From an uncultured Atopostipes sp. (lineage in GTDB: Bacteria; Bacillota; Bacilli; Lactobacillales; Carnobacteriaceae_A), in contig CAJUOQ010000045.1 of NCBI GenBank assembly GCA_910588235.1, forward strand, positions 1-15,703: a stretch of DNA of 15,703 nt, written 5' to 3'. Below the pieces are notes generated by a model. That model searched no databases. It was not told the DNA's origin and worked only from the letters and a program-made list of their open reading frames with translations. Numbering within the stretch: position 1 is the first letter of the stretch; each line of letters begins with the position of its first letter. Positions 13,969 to 15,703 of the stretch are shown in pieces. The translations under genes were made by a program, and so were the position numbers.

Positions 13969-15703
13969 ATGAATGAATCGATAAAATTTGAGGACGCTAA
14001 ACAGCGAGTAGAAGAGCTAGTACTTGAACTGAATCAATACAGTCATGAATATTATGTTTTAGATGCGCCTACTATTTCCGATACAGAATATGACCAACTA
14101 TACCGTGAACTTGTGGAGTTAGAGCAAGCTTTTCCAGAATTAGTGAAACAAGATTCACCTACACAACGGGTAGGGGATGAGCTAATTTCTGGTTTTGATA
14201 AAGTCGAACACTCTAGCCAAATGCTATCGTTGGATAATGCTTTTAATTTAGAAGAATTACAAGCTTTTGACCGAAGAGCTCGTCAATTAGCGAATACGCC
14301 TTTCGAATATTTTGCTGAATTAAAAATTGATGGCTTAGCGATTGCACTCATTTATGAAGATGGTTTTTTAGTCCAAGCAGCCACGCGAGGAGATGGGATT
14401 GTAGGCGAAGATGTCACGCAAAATGTGCGAGCCATTTCTGCGATTCCCGTGCGCTTGCGCGAGAATGTCTCTGTGGAAGTTCGAGGCGAAGTTTATATGC
14501 CGAAAGAAAGTTTCGTCAATTTAAATCTCGCCCGTGAAGAAGAAGGGCAAGCAACTTTTGCGAATCCGAGAAATGCAGCGGCAGGTACTTTGCGTAATCT
14601 CGATCCCAAAATTACGGCATCTAGAAATTTAAGTGGCTTTTTCTATACGTTAGTGAACCCAGAGGAATATGGGGCAGAAACGCAAGAAGAAGCACTCGCA
14701 TTAATGGATCAATGGGGATTGCGGACCAACCATCAACGTGAACGTTTTGAAACGATTGAAGCGATCTGGGCGTATATTGAGGATGCGGAGACGAACCGTC
14801 AAGAGCTCTCTTATGATATTGATGGAGTTGTTATTAAAGTCAATGAATTTGCAGTTCAAGAGCAAATTGGCATGACAGTTAAAGCTCCGCGATGGTCAAT
14901 TGCTTATAAATTTAAAGCGGAAGAAGGGCAAACCATTCTCCGTGATATTGAATGGACAGTCGGGCGAACAGGTGTCGTGACACCAACAGCCATTATGGAT
15001 CCAATTGTTGTTGCGGGGTCGACCGTTCAACGCGCGAGTCTGCATAATGTTGATTTGATTAAAGAACGTGATGTGCGCATCAATGACACCGTAGTGATCC
15101 ATAAAGCAGGCGATATTATTCCGGAAGTGCTACGAGTCGTTTTAGATGAAAGACCTGCAGACAGCGAACCTTATGAAATTCCAGCTGAATGTCCTGCCTG
15201 TGGGAGTGAGTTGACGCATTTAGAAGATGAAGTGGCTTTACGCTGTATCAACCCCACTTGTCCTGCACAAGCTTCTGAACGAGTGATTCATTTTGCCTCA
15301 AGGAATGCCATGAACATCGATGGATTAGGTGAACAACGCGTTCGTCAACTCTTTGAAGCGGGTCTGATCAAGAACGTAGTTGATCTATATGACTTAACAC
15401 CGACGCCTTTAATGGAACTTGAACGAATGGGTGAGAAATCTTCACAAAAATTAGTCAATGCTATTCAAGACTCAAAAGAAAATTCACTGGAGCGTTTACT
15501 CTTTGGTTTAGGGATTCGCCATGTCGGCTCGAATACGGCGCGTTTACTCGCGCAGAAATTTGAAACCATGGCGACTCTGATCGAAGCAACTTATGAAGAG
15601 GTGCTAAGTATTGAAGGAATCGGCGAGATTATTGCTGAAAGTGTCGTTTCATTTTTCGATAATGAGGATGCGCAAGAACTCATTGAGCAATTAAAAGAAC
15701 GCC
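13969..15703 (+). CDS. ligA: NAD-dependent DNA ligase LigA (3' end outside the window)
   Basis: The first 578 codons of the essential NAD-dependent ligase that seals nicks in replication and repair; it normally has about 670 residues, so the BRCT domain lies beyond the window. Visible in order: Ia domain with HEYYVLDAPTISDTEYDQLY (NMN binding), adenylation domain with AELKIDGLAI (AMP-accepting K119), TRGDGIVGEDVTQN, VEVRGEVYMP and YDIDGVVIKVN. Next come the OB fold (WTVGRTGVVTPTAIMDP), a zinc finger with four cysteines (C408, C411, C426, C431) and helix-hairpin-helix repeats (about 440-570). The frame is open to the last base. AGAGGG 6 bases upstream sets the ATG at 13969. It is 13 bases after pcrA and surely co-transcribed with it. 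Confidence 0.97.
   Translation, partial: MNESIKFEDAKQRVEELVLELNQYSHEYYVLDAPTISDTEYDQLYRELVELEQAFPELVKQDSPTQRVGDELISGFDKVEHSSQMLSLDNAFNLEELQAFDRRARQLANTPFEYFAELKIDGLAIALIYEDGFLVQAATRGDGIVGEDVTQNVRAISAIPVRLRENVSVEVRGEVYMPKESFVNLNLAREEEGQATFANPRNAAAGTLRNLDPKITASRNLSGFFYTLVNPEEYGAETQEEALALMDQWGLRTNHQRERFETIEAIWAYIEDAETNRQELSYDIDGVVIKVNEFAVQEQIGMTVKAPRWSIAYKFKAEEGQTILRDIEWTVGRTGVVTPTAIMDPIVVAGSTVQRASLHNVDLIKERDVRINDTVVIHKAGDIIPEVLRVVLDERPADSEPYEIPAECPACGSELTHLEDEVALRCINPTCPAQASERVIHFASRNAMNIDGLGEQRVRQLFEAGLIKNVVDLYDLTPTPLMELERMGEKSSQKLVNAIQDSKENSLERLLFGLGIRHVGSNTARLLAQKFETMATLIEATYEEVLSIEGIGEIIAESVVSFFDNEDAQELIEQLKER

Overview
The window looks like chromosomal core sequence from a low-GC Gram-positive bacterium of the order Lactobacillales. 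Purine-rich AGGAGG-type ribosome binding sites, A/T-rich codons, an EpuA-type small membrane protein directly after Mbl, an LtaS-type lipoteichoic acid synthase and a pcrA-ligA pair all point there. The genus cannot be fixed from sequence alone. Very acidic exported proteins (the VanY-type lipoprotein and the LtaS tail) would fit a salt- or alkali-adapted member such as some Carnobacteriaceae, but that is only an inference.

Left part (1-2228): the last codons of an unidentified gene and its terminator; then mbl (MreB-like actin homologue) with an EpuA-family membrane protein gene 29 bases behind it and a terminator; then a short single-stranded DNA-binding protein that lacks the usual acidic C-terminal tip, with its own terminator.

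Middle part (2229-6912): a two-component pair with a 4-base ATGA overlap. The regulator closely resembles Bacillus YclJ and the kinase is YclK-like. Next on the same strand is a lipoteichoic acid synthase with its own strong ribosome binding site. Its active-site threonine (GKTSD in the family) is read here as serine (GKSSD), and it carries a long glutamate-rich C-terminal tail. A 14-bp-stem terminator usable from both sides closes this block.

Right part (6913-15703): one minus-strand Gfo/Idh-family oxidoreductase diverges from an apparent four-gene plus-strand operon: VanY-type carboxypeptidase lipoprotein, membrane-anchored GH73 glucosaminidase, a PurK-like ATP-grasp protein that has lost most PurK signature residues, and a small GntR-type regulator. 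The gaps are 42, 50 and 39 bases with no terminator until 11544. Then come pcrA and, 13 bases later, ligA, which runs off the window's end.

The main theme is the cell envelope: elongation scaffold (Mbl), lipoteichoic acid polymerisation (LtaS), peptidoglycan trimming (VanY, glucosaminidase) and possible envelope-stress sensing (YclJK-like). DNA maintenance (SSB, PcrA, LigA) is the second theme. I see no mobile element, CRISPR array, tRNA, rRNA or recognisable riboswitch. The best candidates for something undescribed are the degenerate PurK-like protein with its partner GntR gene, and the serine-nucleophile LtaS.
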